A stretch of DNA of 64,000 nt from Chrysomallon squamiferum (GCA_012295275.1 CM022665.1:2059167-2123166); one strand, 5' to 3'; positions 22,291 to 33,339 are shown, counted from the stretch's first letter. Translations and numbers: made by a program. Notes: a model not told the origin generated them from the sequence alone.

Positions 22291-23239
22291 GACAGCATTT
22301 AAATAATTATCTGTAACTGTCAAAATTGACTAAGATGTTAACACAAAAACAAATTATATTTACTTTCATGGTCTCTACAGTAGTTCAAAAAATATAATGT
22401 AAAAATATATAATAACGATACAAATAAACAAAATTATGAGATTTAAAAAAAAACGGAAAAAAAAACAAGAAAAAAAAACCAACTAGTTATAAAACAAATA
22501 AAGATGAAGAAATTTTTGTTTTTATTTTTTTTATTTTTATTTTTTTAGATAAAAAAATATAATACATTTTTTAAGAATAACATTCGTAAATTTAAATAAT
22601 AACTGATGACGTTGTAGTTGATGATGACTCCAATGATGATAGTAATATACTTAACAGCTGAAAAATGAACTTACTTTCAAAAACCTTTAAAACTGATTCA
22701 CTCTGTGGTATCTGATTATCAGTCTGATTGAAGCTTTCAGGATTATTCATAAATATTTCTACGACATGCATGCTTCGTGATTTTTGTAAAAAAATACTTA
22801 TTAAAATAACCGTTTTAAGACATTAAATAAATAAATAAATAAATAAAACACTAAAACATATTACAGTAGATTCATTCCAGACTGAAAGCGGTGCAGAAAT
22901 GGTCTGTTATTGAAAGTGACGTATTTTCTGCATCTCTGGTATATTAAAACAGAAAGGTGGACAGTGTCTCTCTCGACACAAATAAACATGACGAGTAATA
23001 CATGTCACATGTTTCACAACAACAAACCACTGCAAATGTTTTGTCTTTAAGTCGAGGTGATACTGCGTAGTCGGGTTCAGCTTAGTTTTGTCGTATTTTT
23101 CTCAAACTGTTTTCGTCTCTTTTCGTTTCTCTGATGTAAGGAAAGTGTTGGTGTCAAGTATCAGTTGTTCGTGTTGTCTTTAAAAGGCAATTTTTTGTCT
23201 CAGATGATCTGCGGGTCTCCACAGATTTAGTTACTTAAA

Positions 23240-23240
<1 letters not shown>
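22291..23240. other. A+T-rich unique DNA
   Basis: A-rich text at 22440-22480, a T/A mix at 22515-22565 and (AAAT)n at about 22826-22848. The segment 22860-23235 is more complex. No gene seen. Confidence 0.4.
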
Positions 23241-23243
<3 letters not shown>

Positions 23244-23281
<38 letters not shown>

Positions 23282-23425
23282 AACAACAAACAACATGGGC
23301 TATATATTTTGGTAACATGGTGGAAAGTAAAACCCTCGAAAAATTTCTTTTCATTCTGTAAACAAAAACAAACAAAAACAAAACAAAACAAAGCAGAAAC
23401 AAAAAAAAAAAACAACAACAAAAAA
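23244..23425. repeat. A37 run and CAA/CAAA low complexity
   Basis: A homopolymer of about 37 A at 23244-23280, with CAACAACAAACAA text after it. An A-rich CAAAA block lies at about 23355-23425. Confidence 0.9.
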
Positions 23426-23564
23426 AAACAACTATTATATCTAAATTCATTTATGATTTGGTTTTGTTACTGTAAATTATGAATTAATGGAAACTGTATT
23501 TTATTAATGATACGCCAGTTATCAATATTAAATATTCAGAAGAAGAAAAAGAATGTAGATACAT

Positions 23565-23587
23565 GTGAAATAATAATAATAATAATA

Positions 23588-23619
<32 letters not shown>

Positions 23620-23695
23620 CAACAACAACAATAACAGTAGTAATAAATAAATAGATATATAAATAAATAAATAAATAAATAAATAAATATCTGCG
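23565..23695. repeat. (AAT)n, (CAA)n, (AAAT)n arrays
   Basis: AAT trinucleotides at about 23570-23617, short CAA and GTAATA text, then AAAT units at about 23660-23690. Confidence 0.92.
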
Positions 23696-23769
23696 GAAGA
23701 TCAGACATGATAAGATTCTGGTTATCTCAAAGCGACTCCCATCTTCAATTCAAGAAACAGTTAAATAAA

Positions 23770-23865
23770 ACACAAACAACCAAACAAAAACAAATAAACA
23801 AAAACAAACAAACAAATATATATATATATATATATTTGTTTGTTTGTATATATATATATAATAAA
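23770..23865. repeat. Inverted AAAC/(TA)n/GTTT hairpin
   Basis: AAACAAACAAA, then (TA)n, then TTTGTTTGTTT, forms an essentially perfect inverted repeat at about 23803-23847. A second (TA)n follows. It can extrude as a cruciform. Confidence 0.85.
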
Positions 23866-23949
23866 AACCACCAGTATCAAACGTAATATAGTTCAGATAA
23901 AAAAAAAAACAATATTAAAAATAAAAAAAGAAAAAGAAATGTAGAATAT

Positions 23950-24300
23950 AATGCTGAAATATGTGTAAAAAGCGACTGGTGATAATAGACACGCTTAGAC
24001 AGTGCAATACATCTGTATTAAGACGAACGCACAGCGGATGTCTTGAATCCATATCACGGTACATTTCAATTTGGCTGTGTCGTAATAATAATTTACACCA
24101 CTTGTACATTTCCTCACCCTTCTCCATCAGCCACGGACTGTTATTCGCACGTGACGTACGAGAGACATGCACGCAAGCGCCGTACAACGTCGAATTACCG
24201 ACACAGAGCAAAGAAATGTAACGTAGACAAAGAAGAAAATTTAATTTAAACCGTTTGATTTAAACGCATCGCATCGGAAGATCGAAATAAATGAACTATT
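23950..24300. promoter_or_regulatory. Complex island, candidate regulatory element
   Basis: About 350 bp of balanced sequence between A-rich borders. It carries CACGTGACGTACG-type E-box/CRE-like text near 24150. Frames are open on both strands at once (23915-24211 and 23961-24221), which argues against simple coding. Confidence 0.3.
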
Positions 24301-24354
24301 TGAAAAACCGATCATGGTCTTTAAAAGTATTTCCAAAACAGTAATGTTCTATTA

Positions 24355-24490
24355 TTTAATTTATTTCATTTTATTTTATTTTATTTTATTTTATTTTATT
24401 TTATTATTATTTTTTTTTTTACTTTTTTTTTTTTTTTAAAAATTATTTAAAAAAAAAAGAGAAAAAAAAAAAAAAAAAAAGAAATTAGAA
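24355..24490. repeat. (TTTTA)n, T runs and A runs
   Basis: TTTTA units at about 24368-24405, T runs to about 24437, then A runs to 24480. The T and A blocks are mutually complementary. Confidence 0.9.
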
Positions 24491-25437
24491 GAAAAAGAAC
24501 GAAAAAATAGAAAAATGTTGTGAAAGTCTAACTGAAGCAACTAGTAAAGAAAGTAGACACTAGTAACTAACTAGCTAGATAACTAAAGAAATAAATATTT
24601 ACAGAGAGCTTAGCATTAAAAAAAAAAAAAAAAAAAAAAAATATTCGGCTATTGTCGACAGAGGTAAATGTAAGAAAATAATAACAATAGTTTTATTATG
24701 TTTACTCCAAAATACCTAGGTTCATGTACTGAAGTGTCTTAAACAGATAATAGTAAATTTGAAATTCAGAAATTGGAAAAACACATTTATTGTTTGTTTG
24801 TAATTAGAAAATTGAAGAAAACAATGATGTTTAAAAAAAAAACCCACCTGATTAAATAATTATACATACAAACTAAATATAATATGATATATTATTCTGT
24901 ATGTGTATGTTTATGTTTGTGTGTCTAATTAAGAAAAATGTTGTTTTGGTTTTTGGGGTTTATAAAACAACAAAAAAACATCAAAAAAAAAAAAATGAAG
25001 TGACATAAAAGAAAACTATAAACGCGCCGAATAAAACGTACAGTGAAAAGTTGTGAACGCAATTTTAAAGCCACGATACCATATTAAAAATTGCGTTTCG
25101 ATCAGTGTTTATTTCAGTCCGAGGTGTTGAATTCTCTTTTATTATTTTATTTTAAATTTGTTTCAGGAATAACCAATAAAAAGAAAATAAGTTTTATGCA
25201 AATGAGGTGTTTGTCAAAGCTGTACGAGATGAAAAGGTGGTGTCTAAGACTTGTTGTGTGGCCCGTCACAGTCAAACAGTCGTTAAAAAAACAACAAAAA
25301 ACAACAACCTAAGTAAAAATGCCACTTTTCCGATCGGTAATAAAATGATGCACGGGTATGACACACAAAAAAGAAAAAGATTATCATTATATAATGCAGA
25401 AAGTGAAATGAACAACTGACCCCTGCTGGGCAGACCC
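24491..25437. other. A+T-rich unique DNA
   Basis: An A run at about 24620-24640 and short A runs near 24833-24842 and 24986-24996. The 25091-25419 stretch has two overlapping short frames without supporting motifs. Confidence 0.4.
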
Positions 25438-25530
25438 GGGGGGGGGGGGGCGCACTCAAGGTCAGTGATGCACGACGTACGGGGACAGTGGGTTCAATTT
25501 GTCAGGTGAACTCATTAAGGAGTGACATTT
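25438..25530 (+). mobile_element. G13 run and weak tRNA-like (SINE?) stretch
   Basis: Thirteen G residues (25438-25450) precede CGCACTCAAGGTCAGTGATG, which resembles a D arm. GGTTCAATTTG at 25491 is a partial B box. The G10-to-T54-like distance is slightly short and the B box has several mismatches, so this is only a weak suggestion of a SINE relic. Confidence 0.18.
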
Positions 25531-26030
25531 CGTTTATATTTCCCGTTCGAGATTTATGTGTGTGTCATCTGCAGATCGGGCGCTGTACTTTATGAGAACG
25601 CCAGCCACTCCCCCTTTCAGGACCCCAGGTCTTTGCTTGCTACAGGCAACAACAAGTAGATAGATGCAACAGAACTTTAGGCAACAGATTGACACTAATC
25701 TGTTAATTTTTATTGTCACGGTTAGACAGGTAACACGGTGAAAATGAAAAAGGTAAAAGCCAAAAAAAAAAAAAAAAAAAATATAAAATAAGAGACAGAG
25801 AAGCAAATAAATAAACTAAATAAATATTACAGGAAAGAAAAACGATATATAGTTAGTAGATTAATTTTACCGTTGTAAATTTCAATTAAAATAATAAAAT
25901 GCTTACCTGTGAAATAGTATAATGTTTGCACGAAAACAATTATTTGAAAAACCAACATCATTTATAACAATTATATCGATGAAAAAGGCAGGAGAAATAA
26001 ATTTGTGTTAATTTGTGCAATTACAGAGTG
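25531..26030. other. Complex island then A+T-rich DNA
   Basis: Balanced sequence at 25531-25755, bordered by an A run at about 25761-25780. After that it is A+T-rich without features. Confidence 0.35.
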
Positions 26031-26031
26031 A

Positions 26032-26094
26032 AAAAAAAAAAAAAAAAAAAAAAAAAAGTATTTTCTGATTTGATTTAGTGTTTATATTAATTTC

Positions 26095-26128
<34 letters not shown>

Positions 26129-26145
26129 TGGGGGTTTTAATCTAA
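26032..26145. repeat. A26 and T29 homopolymers in inverted arrangement
   Basis: An A run (about 26032-26057) and a T run (about 26098-26127) are separated by about 40 bp and could pair as a hairpin. Confidence 0.9.
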
Positions 26146-26440
26146 AAAAAAATAAATTCCAAACAAGTTATTTATAAGCGGACCGTGAAATGAAATTGGT
26201 AAGTAAGTTATATGTTCAAATTATTAAAGTGTAGGGTATAATGTACTACAATTTGAAACAAAGCAGATTTTTTTAAAGTCATTTGATATAAGAATATCTA
26301 AATTTATCAATTAAATAATATATTTGATTGTGTTCACAGATATGTGTTTCTGTTGTTTCTGTGTGTATGTGTGTGTGTGTATGTGTGTGTAGATATAAAT
26401 ATTTATGTATTTATGTATATATGTTAGCATGTATGTGTGC
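26146..26440. other. A+T-rich DNA with TG/TATG text
   Basis: Unique to about 26340, then TGTG/TATG microsatellite-like text at about 26345-26440 next to the inverted 15-mer block. Confidence 0.5.
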
Positions 26441-26442
26441 AA

Positions 26443-26580
26443 AAATGTCAACTATTAAAACATAAACGGTTAAAATGTAAACAGACAAAATATCAACCAT
26501 TGACAAGGTACAAATGTGAAATTGTCACACACCAAGACATACACACAGACACACAGACACTCACACCCACATATACCTAT
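26443..26580 (-). repeat. Inverted-orientation block of the GACATTTTGTCC family, with (CA)n
   Basis: Read on the minus strand, 26443-26510 contains diverged 15-bp units such as TTGATATTTTGTCTGTTTACATT, matching the forward minisatellite at 26738. A (CA)n-like stretch (26525-26570) follows. Confidence 0.6.
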
Positions 26581-26703
26581 ATATCTACATTGCATCCCCC
26601 TGCAAAATAAGTTTCCTATTTGCACAGTAATAGATTATTAATTATTTTCCTATTTGAGGTTTAAAATTTAAACCTTTAAAACATGTATTTATTATTTCTC
26701 TAC

Positions 26704-26983
26704 AAGTGGACAGTTTGTCTGAGGCCATACATTTTTGGTCGACATTTTGTCCGTTTACATTATATCCGTCGACATTTTGTCAGTTTACATTATATCCGTT
26801 GACATTTTGTCCGTTTACATTATATCCGTCGACATTCTGTCCGTTTACATTAAATCCGTCGACATTCTGTCCGTTTACATTAAATCCGTCGACATTTTGT
26901 CCGTTGACATTCTGTCCGTTTACATTATATCCGTTGACATTTTGTCCGTTTACCTTATATTCTTTGACATTTTGTCTACACCA
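26704..26983 (+). repeat. 30-bp minisatellite (two 15-bp subunits), core GACATTTTGTCC
   Basis: About eight 30-bp units start at 26738, 26768, 26798, 26828, 26858, 26888, 26903 (after a half unit) and 26933. Each is made of two related 15-mers, GTCGACATTTTGTCC and GTTTACATTATATCC. The leader 26706-26737 (GGACAGTTTGTCTGAGGCCA) matches the inverted copy at 28146. Because 30 is a multiple of 3, frames stay open and give decapeptide repeats, which are not real proteins. Confidence 0.93.
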
Positions 26984-27318
26984 TTTAGTGAAGTCATTTG
27001 ACTATAATTACTGCCAGAATATTAATAGACTTAAAGAGGTTCAGTTACAAATCTAAATATTGACTTTAACTGTCTGAATTAGTTTTGTAAGTTTTCCTCA
27101 TCTCAAAAACGTAATAATTTGATGTTTTACACTACCAATAAAAATAACACAGAATTTTCGTAAAAGTTGGCAAAAACAACATAACTCAAAGTTATTATAA
27201 TTAAAGTAAAACAGTTAAACGACTAAATCGGTCACTGATCGTAATAACAATAACAATAATACATAGAAAGTTATTATCATTATTATGCTTAATCATTCAT
27301 ATTAAAGGATTAGCAAGG

Positions 27319-27359
<41 letters not shown>

Positions 27360-27929
27360 AATAGGTCAGAAAAAAAAATAATAATAAAACATAAATAAAT
27401 AAATAAAAAATGTTTTTATTTCATTATGAAAATGTTATTTTATATCCCAAATCGTTCTCTTTCCCCAAAGAAAGAAAATATCATTAATCATTATTAATAA
27501 TTATTTACGTTTATTTATTCGGAAATGCTCATACAAACAAAACACATTAACACAGCAGTCATAGAACAAAAACTGAATCTGCACGATTACTGCGCTTGTC
27601 CACTTAATAATAATCCACCCATAAAACAACCGTTATTTTGTTTACGTCATCAGTTTGTGATATGACGTTATCAGGTCTTGGCTCCTATGCGCTTCTCCTA
27701 CACGTGAACATTTCAGAGTTCATCTGTTTACATCCTGTGTGGGAAAACGGAACACGTGCAAAGTGGACCAGGTGCTTGTCACTGTATTGTTTAGAAATCT
27801 ATTGTAAACATGGCTTCACGGTGAAATGACATGGTGTGAAAACAGACACCTCCACAACAAAAATATCGTCACATTTCCCACACTAATGTTCACTTTATGA
27901 TTTCACTGTTAGTGTGCTTGCATGCAGGC
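26984..27929. other. Interior of the inverted-repeat structure
   Basis: A+T-rich at 26990-27320, (TA)n at 27323-27353, A-rich text to about 27420, then a complex island at about 27630-27890 whose 63-codon frame shows no recognisable motif. Confidence 0.4.
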
Positions 27930-28078
27930 ATGTATACATGCATTCATTCATACATAAACACACATACCTATAAACACATACACGGATATACATACACACA
28001 GACACACCGACATGCACACACAAACACACACGCATACGCATACGCGCGCGCGCACTTTCAAAGAGACACACGTACATA
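27930..28078. repeat. CATA/CACA microsatellite with (CG)n tip
   Basis: Imperfect CATACA and CACA units at about 27935-28035, followed by GCATACGCATACGCGCGCGCGCAC at about 28028-28054. The alternating CG/CA text is prone to Z-DNA. Confidence 0.85.
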
Positions 28079-28150
28079 AAATGTCCAAATTGTTTGTAGG
28101 ATATGTTAACAGACAAAATGTCGACCTTTACTGTGTGGCCTCGGACAAAT
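28079..28150 (-). repeat. Inverted copy of the minisatellite leader
   Basis: On the minus strand, 28146 down to about 28098 reads TTTGTCCGAGGCCACACAG...GTCGACATTTTGTCTGTTAACAT, matching 26713-26762. It forms the right arm of the proposed fold-back structure. Confidence 0.75.
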
Positions 28151-28590
28151 ATAAATAAAAGTGAATAAATAAATATATATATTTAAAAGTTTTAAAAGTC
28201 TAAATTTAAAAAATTATACTTGAAAGGAAAACAACACGCGCAAAGTGAAATTTTATTTTGTAGAGGTTTGCTATTCAAATGAGGCAAATGCCCCGTAACG
28301 AAATTGATGATTTAAAAAAAAAAAAAAAAAAAAATTTATTTCATTTTATACAAAGACTTTTTTTTTTAAATATAAAGTATAAATCTCTATTCCGATAAAA
28401 ACGATACCCACTGAATGAATTCGTTTGTGTCTACGGTTACAATCTGACGTCTGCCGACATCACTGTGATCATGTCCGAGCAGAGTCGGGCGATTAAATGT
28501 TTTTAACCTCATTTCAGAAAGACTCTAGTCACGGCCATATATATATATATGTATATAAAAATATATATATATGAGAAATATGTAAAACAC
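28151..28590. other. A+T-rich DNA, small complex island and (TA)n
   Basis: An A run at about 28313-28334. A balanced patch lies at about 28400-28530. TATATA text at about 28535-28573 is split by a GTATATAAAA spacer. Confidence 0.4.
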
Positions 28591-28599
28591 AAACTGACA

Positions 28600-28805
28600 C
28601 TGTCGCCATTTCTGTAGTTGACATTCTGTCCTACAGCCAGCTCAGACAGTTTGATTCTGGACATTTGATCCTTTAGGTTTAGATTATTGAAATATTGTCC
28701 AACAACTAGTTTAATCGCTGGGACACCATCTGTTATATGGGGTGGATGGCCTTTTCGACCAGGGACGTTTTAACCTGTATTAAAAGGGTGGACGTTTCAC
28801 CCTTA
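28600..28805 (+). repeat. Diverged GACATTTTGTCC-type repeat block
   Basis: Successive words GTTGACATTCTGTCC, GGACATTTGATCC, GAAATATTGTCC, GGGACGTTTTAACC and GTGGACGTTTCACCC at irregular spacing are degenerate relatives of the 26.7-kb minisatellite units in forward orientation. This block is about 450 bp beyond the right inverted arm. Confidence 0.5.
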
Positions 28806-28847
28806 CAAATAAAATGTTAAAAAATGCAAATGAAATAATATTAATAA

Positions 28848-28965
28848 CAATAAAAAAAAAAAAAAAAAATAAAAATAAAAAAAAAAAAAAAAAAATAAAA
28901 TAAAATAAAAAAATAAAATAAAATAAAATAAAATAAAATGAAATAAAATGAAATGAAATAAAATG

Positions 28966-29006
<41 letters not shown>

Positions 29007-29069
29007 AATAAAATAAATAAAATAAAATATAAAATAAATATTTAAATAAATAAATAACTGACATTAAAA

Positions 29070-29102
<33 letters not shown>
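28848..29102. repeat. A-rich belt: poly(A), (AAAAT)n, (AAATG)n and (TA)n
   Basis: A runs, AAAAT and AAATG pentamers, a long A run at about 28965-29004, AAAT units and (TA)n at about 29078-29101. The Phe-rich minus-strand frame across it is an artefact. Confidence 0.95.
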
Positions 29103-29103
<1 letters not shown>

Positions 29104-29460
29104 ATTATATTCAACTATTGATGTGACGGTTAATCCTGTATACATATTGCAATTAATCTTTTAGTTTTTTTCCGTGAGATTGTAGCCTCCTCGGTGGTTT
29201 AATGAATACTGCTGAGTCTTACTGTTTACTTCAGTAATCATCACTTCACATATAAAATCAAATTTTAATAGCGTTTTGGTTTTAGAAGACTTAACTGTTA
29301 TAGCAGAAATTAGTATAGGGTATTTCCATTAGACAAGCCCATAAATTACAGAAAAATGAAAAACAAAATAACAGATGTTTCATTTTTTTCAGTTGAAGGT
29401 ATTAATTAGTTTAATAATATCCAGATGATAATGATGATGATGATGTTGATGATAAAGTGT
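29103..29460. other. Unique A+T-rich DNA
   Basis: No recognised element. It ends with a short GATGAT stretch near 29428-29455. Confidence 0.4.
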
Positions 29461-29464
29461 ATCT

Positions 29465-29467
29465 CCA

Positions 29468-29502
<35 letters not shown>

Positions 29503-29664
29503 CTACATCTATCTCTAATTTTTTTTTTTTTTTTTTTTAAAGACCGAAACCTTCTACATTACGTTTTGTCTTTCGTAACATTTAAAACAAAATTAAAGAG
29601 AAGACAGAGATATGAAAAGAAGAATTAGAGATTATGTGAGAGAACGAACGAGAAGAAAAAACAT

Positions 29665-29718
<54 letters not shown>
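29465..29718. repeat. (TA)n, T20 and (GA)n microsatellites
   Basis: TA dinucleotides at about 29469-29501, a T run at 29519-29538 and a (GA)n array at about 29669-29717. Confidence 0.95.
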
Positions 29719-29719
<1 letters not shown>

Positions 29720-30240
29720 ATTAAACCACACAATGTTGTTTTTTATATTTTCAGTGGTTGGAATATGTAAACTGGAGAAACTGAAAATAATAATATGTAC
29801 GGGAAATATTCTGTATGTATGTATTTCTTATTTCAGTCTAATTTAAATTATTTTATGCAACACCAGGTATGGTTTTAAAAAAATAATAATAAAAAATAAA
29901 AAATCATCCCCCCCCCGCCTATACATTTTTAATTTAAATGATAATTTATATAAAATATAATTATAACGTTTTTAAACGTAATGCAGCTGGTACATGAAAT
30001 TAAAATACACACAATAAAAAAAAAAATTTAAAATTTAAAATTTAAAAAAATTATATTAAGGTAATAATTATTTCTCTGGTAACGTAAATGCGGTATATAA
30101 TTAAATAAAACATTTATTTTTATTTTTGATGTAATTATGTAATTAGTATTTTGCATATATGAAGTATATACAAATATACAGACTCAGGAAAAACATTTTT
30201 TTTTAATCTTTGGCTTGATGTAGTTTTGTTTTTTTTTTAA
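29719..30240. other. A+T-rich unique DNA
   Basis: A C9 run near 29909-29917 and a short AAATTTAAAATTTAAAATTTAAA palindromic tract near 30023-30047. No gene seen. Confidence 0.45.
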
Positions 30241-30254
30241 AAGAACTTTATAAA

Positions 30255-30510
30255 CTTTTATTTATTTATTTATTTATTTATTTTATTTTATTTTATTTTA
30301 TTTTATTTTATTTTATTTTATTAAATTAATCTAATAAAAATCGAAATTATTTTTATACTGGGAAAATAAAAACCTGTCGGACAATATTTTCAAATTTATA
30401 TTTTAAATTATTACTATCATGTCCAGCTATTGTTTTTTTTTTTTTTTTTTTTTTATATTGTATATTTATTTATTTATTTATTTATTGTTTATTTAAAAAA
30501 AAAAAAAATT
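30255..30510. repeat. (TTTA)n, (TTTTA)n, T run, A run
   Basis: TTTA units (about 30257-30283) pass into TTTTA units to about 30322. A T run lies at about 30431-30455, TTTA units at 30465-30485 and an A run near 30496-30508. Confidence 0.93.
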
Positions 30511-30966
30511 ATTATTATTTTTTGTATTATTACGTTATTGATTATCTGTCATAGTTCTAGAAAACGGAAAATATTTTATATTTTAAATTGTTATTTTATT
30601 GTTGTGTGTTTATAAACGATAATAAATACATGTTTCTCCGCTTAGCACTAATGTTTAAATGTTCAGCAATAGCAATTAAAAAACCCACGGCCACAACAGC
30701 AGCAGCAACAACAACAACAACAACCATAACATAACAGTAATAATAATAATAATAATAATAATATATTGATTTATCATAATGTTACCAGTTAAATATCCGA
30801 AATCTTTATAAAATTATTACTCAGGGGAAAAAAAAAATACAAACTGAAATAAGAACAGGAAAAAGAAGAAAAAAAAAACAACATTTTTTTAATATACTAA
30901 AGATAATTATGGTAACAATGAAATGTACGAGGTTCGACACGTGTTATTCGTGCGTGAAATGAACAA
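30511..30966. other. A+T-rich DNA with CAA and AAT arrays
   Basis: CAGCAGCAACAACAACAA text at about 30694-30725 and (AAT)n at about 30738-30763. Remaining sequence unremarkable. Confidence 0.5.
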
Positions 30967-31224
30967 CTAATTATTCGTCGTCTTCGACGTTAACTTTTTG
31001 TTAATTTCACGTGGGTCAGCAGAGCTGTCACTTGTATCATTTTCAACTAGGTAGACCCTAAAACCGTTCTGTGTGCGCGGCGATCTCTCGGGAGTGTCTA
31101 AATCACCTATCTGACCGCCGCTAATGGCTGACCACATTAGCGAATGGACTGTCTGAAATACATTTTTCCATTCCACAGTGGAACTGTCTGGCGTCTTGGG
31201 AAACGCTCCGATGACCGCTAAAGA
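30967..31224 (-). CDS. Low-confidence ORF in complex island
   Basis: The minus-strand frame is open from 31224 to the stop at 30967 (about 85 codons). Its sequence is hydrophilic and non-repetitive (SAISGGQIGDLDTPERSPRT in the middle, Lys/Thr-rich end). There is no in-frame ATG before a GTG at 31176. A TTTAG lies just at the 5' edge and could be an acceptor. No domain recognised. Probably chance. Confidence 0.12.
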   Translation of the reverse strand, partial: SLAVIGAFPKTPDSSTVEWKNVFQTVHSLMWSAISGGQIGDLDTPERSPRTQNGFRVYLVENDTSDSSADPREINKKLTSKTTNN

Positions 31225-32330
31225 TTAGTGTTCAAAGTGACAAGTTCTGAAAGGAGGTGAAATGAGCACATCAAAATTTATTTCGGAGACACGTTCGGAG
31301 TGAAAACCCTTCTTAATAAAACCGGCGAAGCGTAAAAAAAAACACCGCGCACATTTACGCGCCGAAATGTGATTGCGCATTTCATTTTTGTGCTTTTTTT
31401 TTTTTTTTTTTTTTAGTCTTGCAGGCTCTGAAAATGCTGCAGTGAAGAAGAGTCGTAAATTTGGAAAAAAAAAAAAAAAAAAAAAATCGCTTTCTTGTTA
31501 GAGATCCGGGCTGAGAAGACAGGGAGAACAAAAAGCCGGGGTATGATATGTAACTTAAGTAAATCACGGTGAGAAGGCTCGTGAAGTAAATCACCGAGTT
31601 CGGCGAAGGAACTAATTACCAATGTGCATACTTTGTACAACACGACCATATATTAGTTATACTTTATTAAAGTTCTGACCGCTCTTCACCCTTGTAAAGC
31701 AAACACACGAGAGTTTTCCAAGTATGTGTGCTCGTCACAACAACGATAAACATCCATCTCTTCTTTAACACACGCAGAACCTTCCAGTTATCTTTGTAGT
31801 TACTTCGGTATTACGAATATTGCGTTATTAAGTTAAACGTATACGTATGTATATATGTATGCATTATAAACTATACCTGCTTGAATGTTAGTGCGCTTAA
31901 AGTTATTTTTTGAAAATATATCTGTTGTGACGTGTTAATTTTGTTGTATTTTCAGTGTCCACTTTTCGTTTTACATTTTTGTTCTTCACTTAAAAATCCA
32001 CGTCGAGGAAATCTGAGAATAATTCTGCCCACATCAGACACACTTAGACCAAAACTGTGCTGATCACATGGCGAAATCTCACATGTTGTTTGATTAATTT
32101 GAAACGGCAATGTTTGATTCAGTACGTGAGAAAAATATTCCGAATTTGATTTTCATGTCAAAAAGTCGCCGTGAGGCGTCGCATACACTTGTGTCACCTG
32201 TCCGAAATGAGAAGTGACAAGAGCCTTGATTGGCTGAAATCTGACCTACTGTCTTGACGGATTTGTCGTTACTCGTTCTAATTAACGCGCAAAGTAAGAC
32301 TGAAACCTTGAAAGATTTTTTTTATTTATT
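31225..32330. promoter_or_regulatory. Long complex island, candidate regulatory region
   Basis: About 1.1 kb of mostly repeat-free sequence of fairly balanced composition, interrupted by a T20 run (31395-31413) and an A21 run (31466-31486). It includes CTAATTAACGCGC near 32280 (homeodomain-like core). The 31413-31649 minus-strand frames run through the A run and are discounted. Regulatory status is inference. Confidence 0.28.
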
Positions 32331-32502
32331 TCTTCAAATCAGCCATTAACTAAAATACAAGAATGTACAGCAAAGCTGATTGGCCAATGACATCTATTAC
32401 TACATCAACGACAACAACAACGCCACAGTAATAACAAAGACAATAAAAATACATTTTTAAAAAAGACGAAGAAAGAATCATATTACAAAATTAAGACTGT
32501 GT
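32331..32502. other. A+T-rich spacer
   Basis: Short ACAACAACG text and A runs. Nothing else seen. Confidence 0.35.
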
Positions 32503-32503
32503 A

Positions 32504-32529
32504 TGCGATAATAATAATAATAATAATAA

Positions 32530-32560
<31 letters not shown>

Positions 32561-32605
32561 AGGAGGATGAAACAATAACAACAACATCATCAACAACAAC
32601 ACTAT
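32504..32605. repeat. (AAT)n-(AAG)n-(CAA)n compound array
   Basis: AAT units (32508-32532), AAG units (32532-32562) and CAA/CATCAA units (about 32570-32602). Confidence 0.93.
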
Positions 32606-33335
32606 AGTTTGACGTTTCACAACTTTAACTGAAATGTTTAAAATACAATCAGTTAATAAATTCTGCTTGTGGCTACTGCACCATTTTAAATTTGTAATTA
32701 ACACAAAGAGTTAAATTAAGCAATATAAATAAAATGGTGGGAATAATTTATGTAAATTACGTTTTAATAATAATAAAAAATTGCACAGATAGTAGTTAAT
32801 CAATTTTTAAAACGAGCACTGAAGGGTGACGTAATGTTTAAATCGAATATTGCCATCATGGCCATGTCATTTCGACTATTTGTTTTTAAAAATATAATAC
32901 AAAAACCCAACATTTTGCCCACCCATAAACAGCAGTATGATCAGTGTCATATACACTTGATAAATAATCTGGGAAAAAAAAAAAAAAAAAAAAAAAAACA
33001 CTCCCAAAAACCAAAGGTGTCAGTGACATTATATAATTTTTTTGCGTGGAAAAATAAAGGGATTATATTCATTAACATCGATCATTGTTAATTGGTTGAT
33101 GTCAGTATCTGTTCTGCATGTTTTTCCAATAACTTAAAACCCAGAGTGGTATTGTTTTTCACATTAATCATCTTACTACCACACATTCAAATTCATGAGA
33201 AGATATAAATATTCTAAAATTAATACTTACAGAAACTTAATGTCACCTGCTTTTCAGATCGGGTGTTCTTACCGTTTTTATGTGTCTTTTATTTCATGTA
33301 CTATGATTAGTTTATTTTGAAGTAAAAATAAATAA
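32606..33335. other. Unique A+T-rich DNA
   Basis: Only notable item is an A run at about 32972-32998. No coding or RNA evidence. Confidence 0.4.
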
Positions 33336-33339
33336 AATA

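Larger units (their letters stand above)
26710..28146. mobile_element. Fold-back / terminal-inverted-repeat-like element, about 1.4 kb
   Basis: The left end (26710-26762) and the reverse complement of the right end (28098-28146) share TTTGTC(T/C)GAGGCCA(T/C)ACA and GGTCGACATTTTGTC(C/T)GTT(T/A)ACAT over about 45 bp. The interior holds the minisatellite, a (TA)n at 27323-27353, a complex island at 27630-27890 and CA-rich text at 27930-28075. No transposase frame is visible, so it would be non-autonomous. Target-site duplications were not identified. It might be two independent insertions of the same repeat in opposite orientation. Confidence 0.4.

Noticed and set aside
26706-27056. Decapeptide-repeat proteins (YIISVDILSV-type and TLYPSTFCPF-type)
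   Set aside because: The 30-bp minisatellite is a multiple of three, so frames remain open by arithmetic; no start context or domain.
26443-28150. CRISPR-like array because of regular 30-bp repeats
   Set aside because: Units are contiguous without unique spacers, in a eukaryotic low-complexity context; this is a minisatellite.
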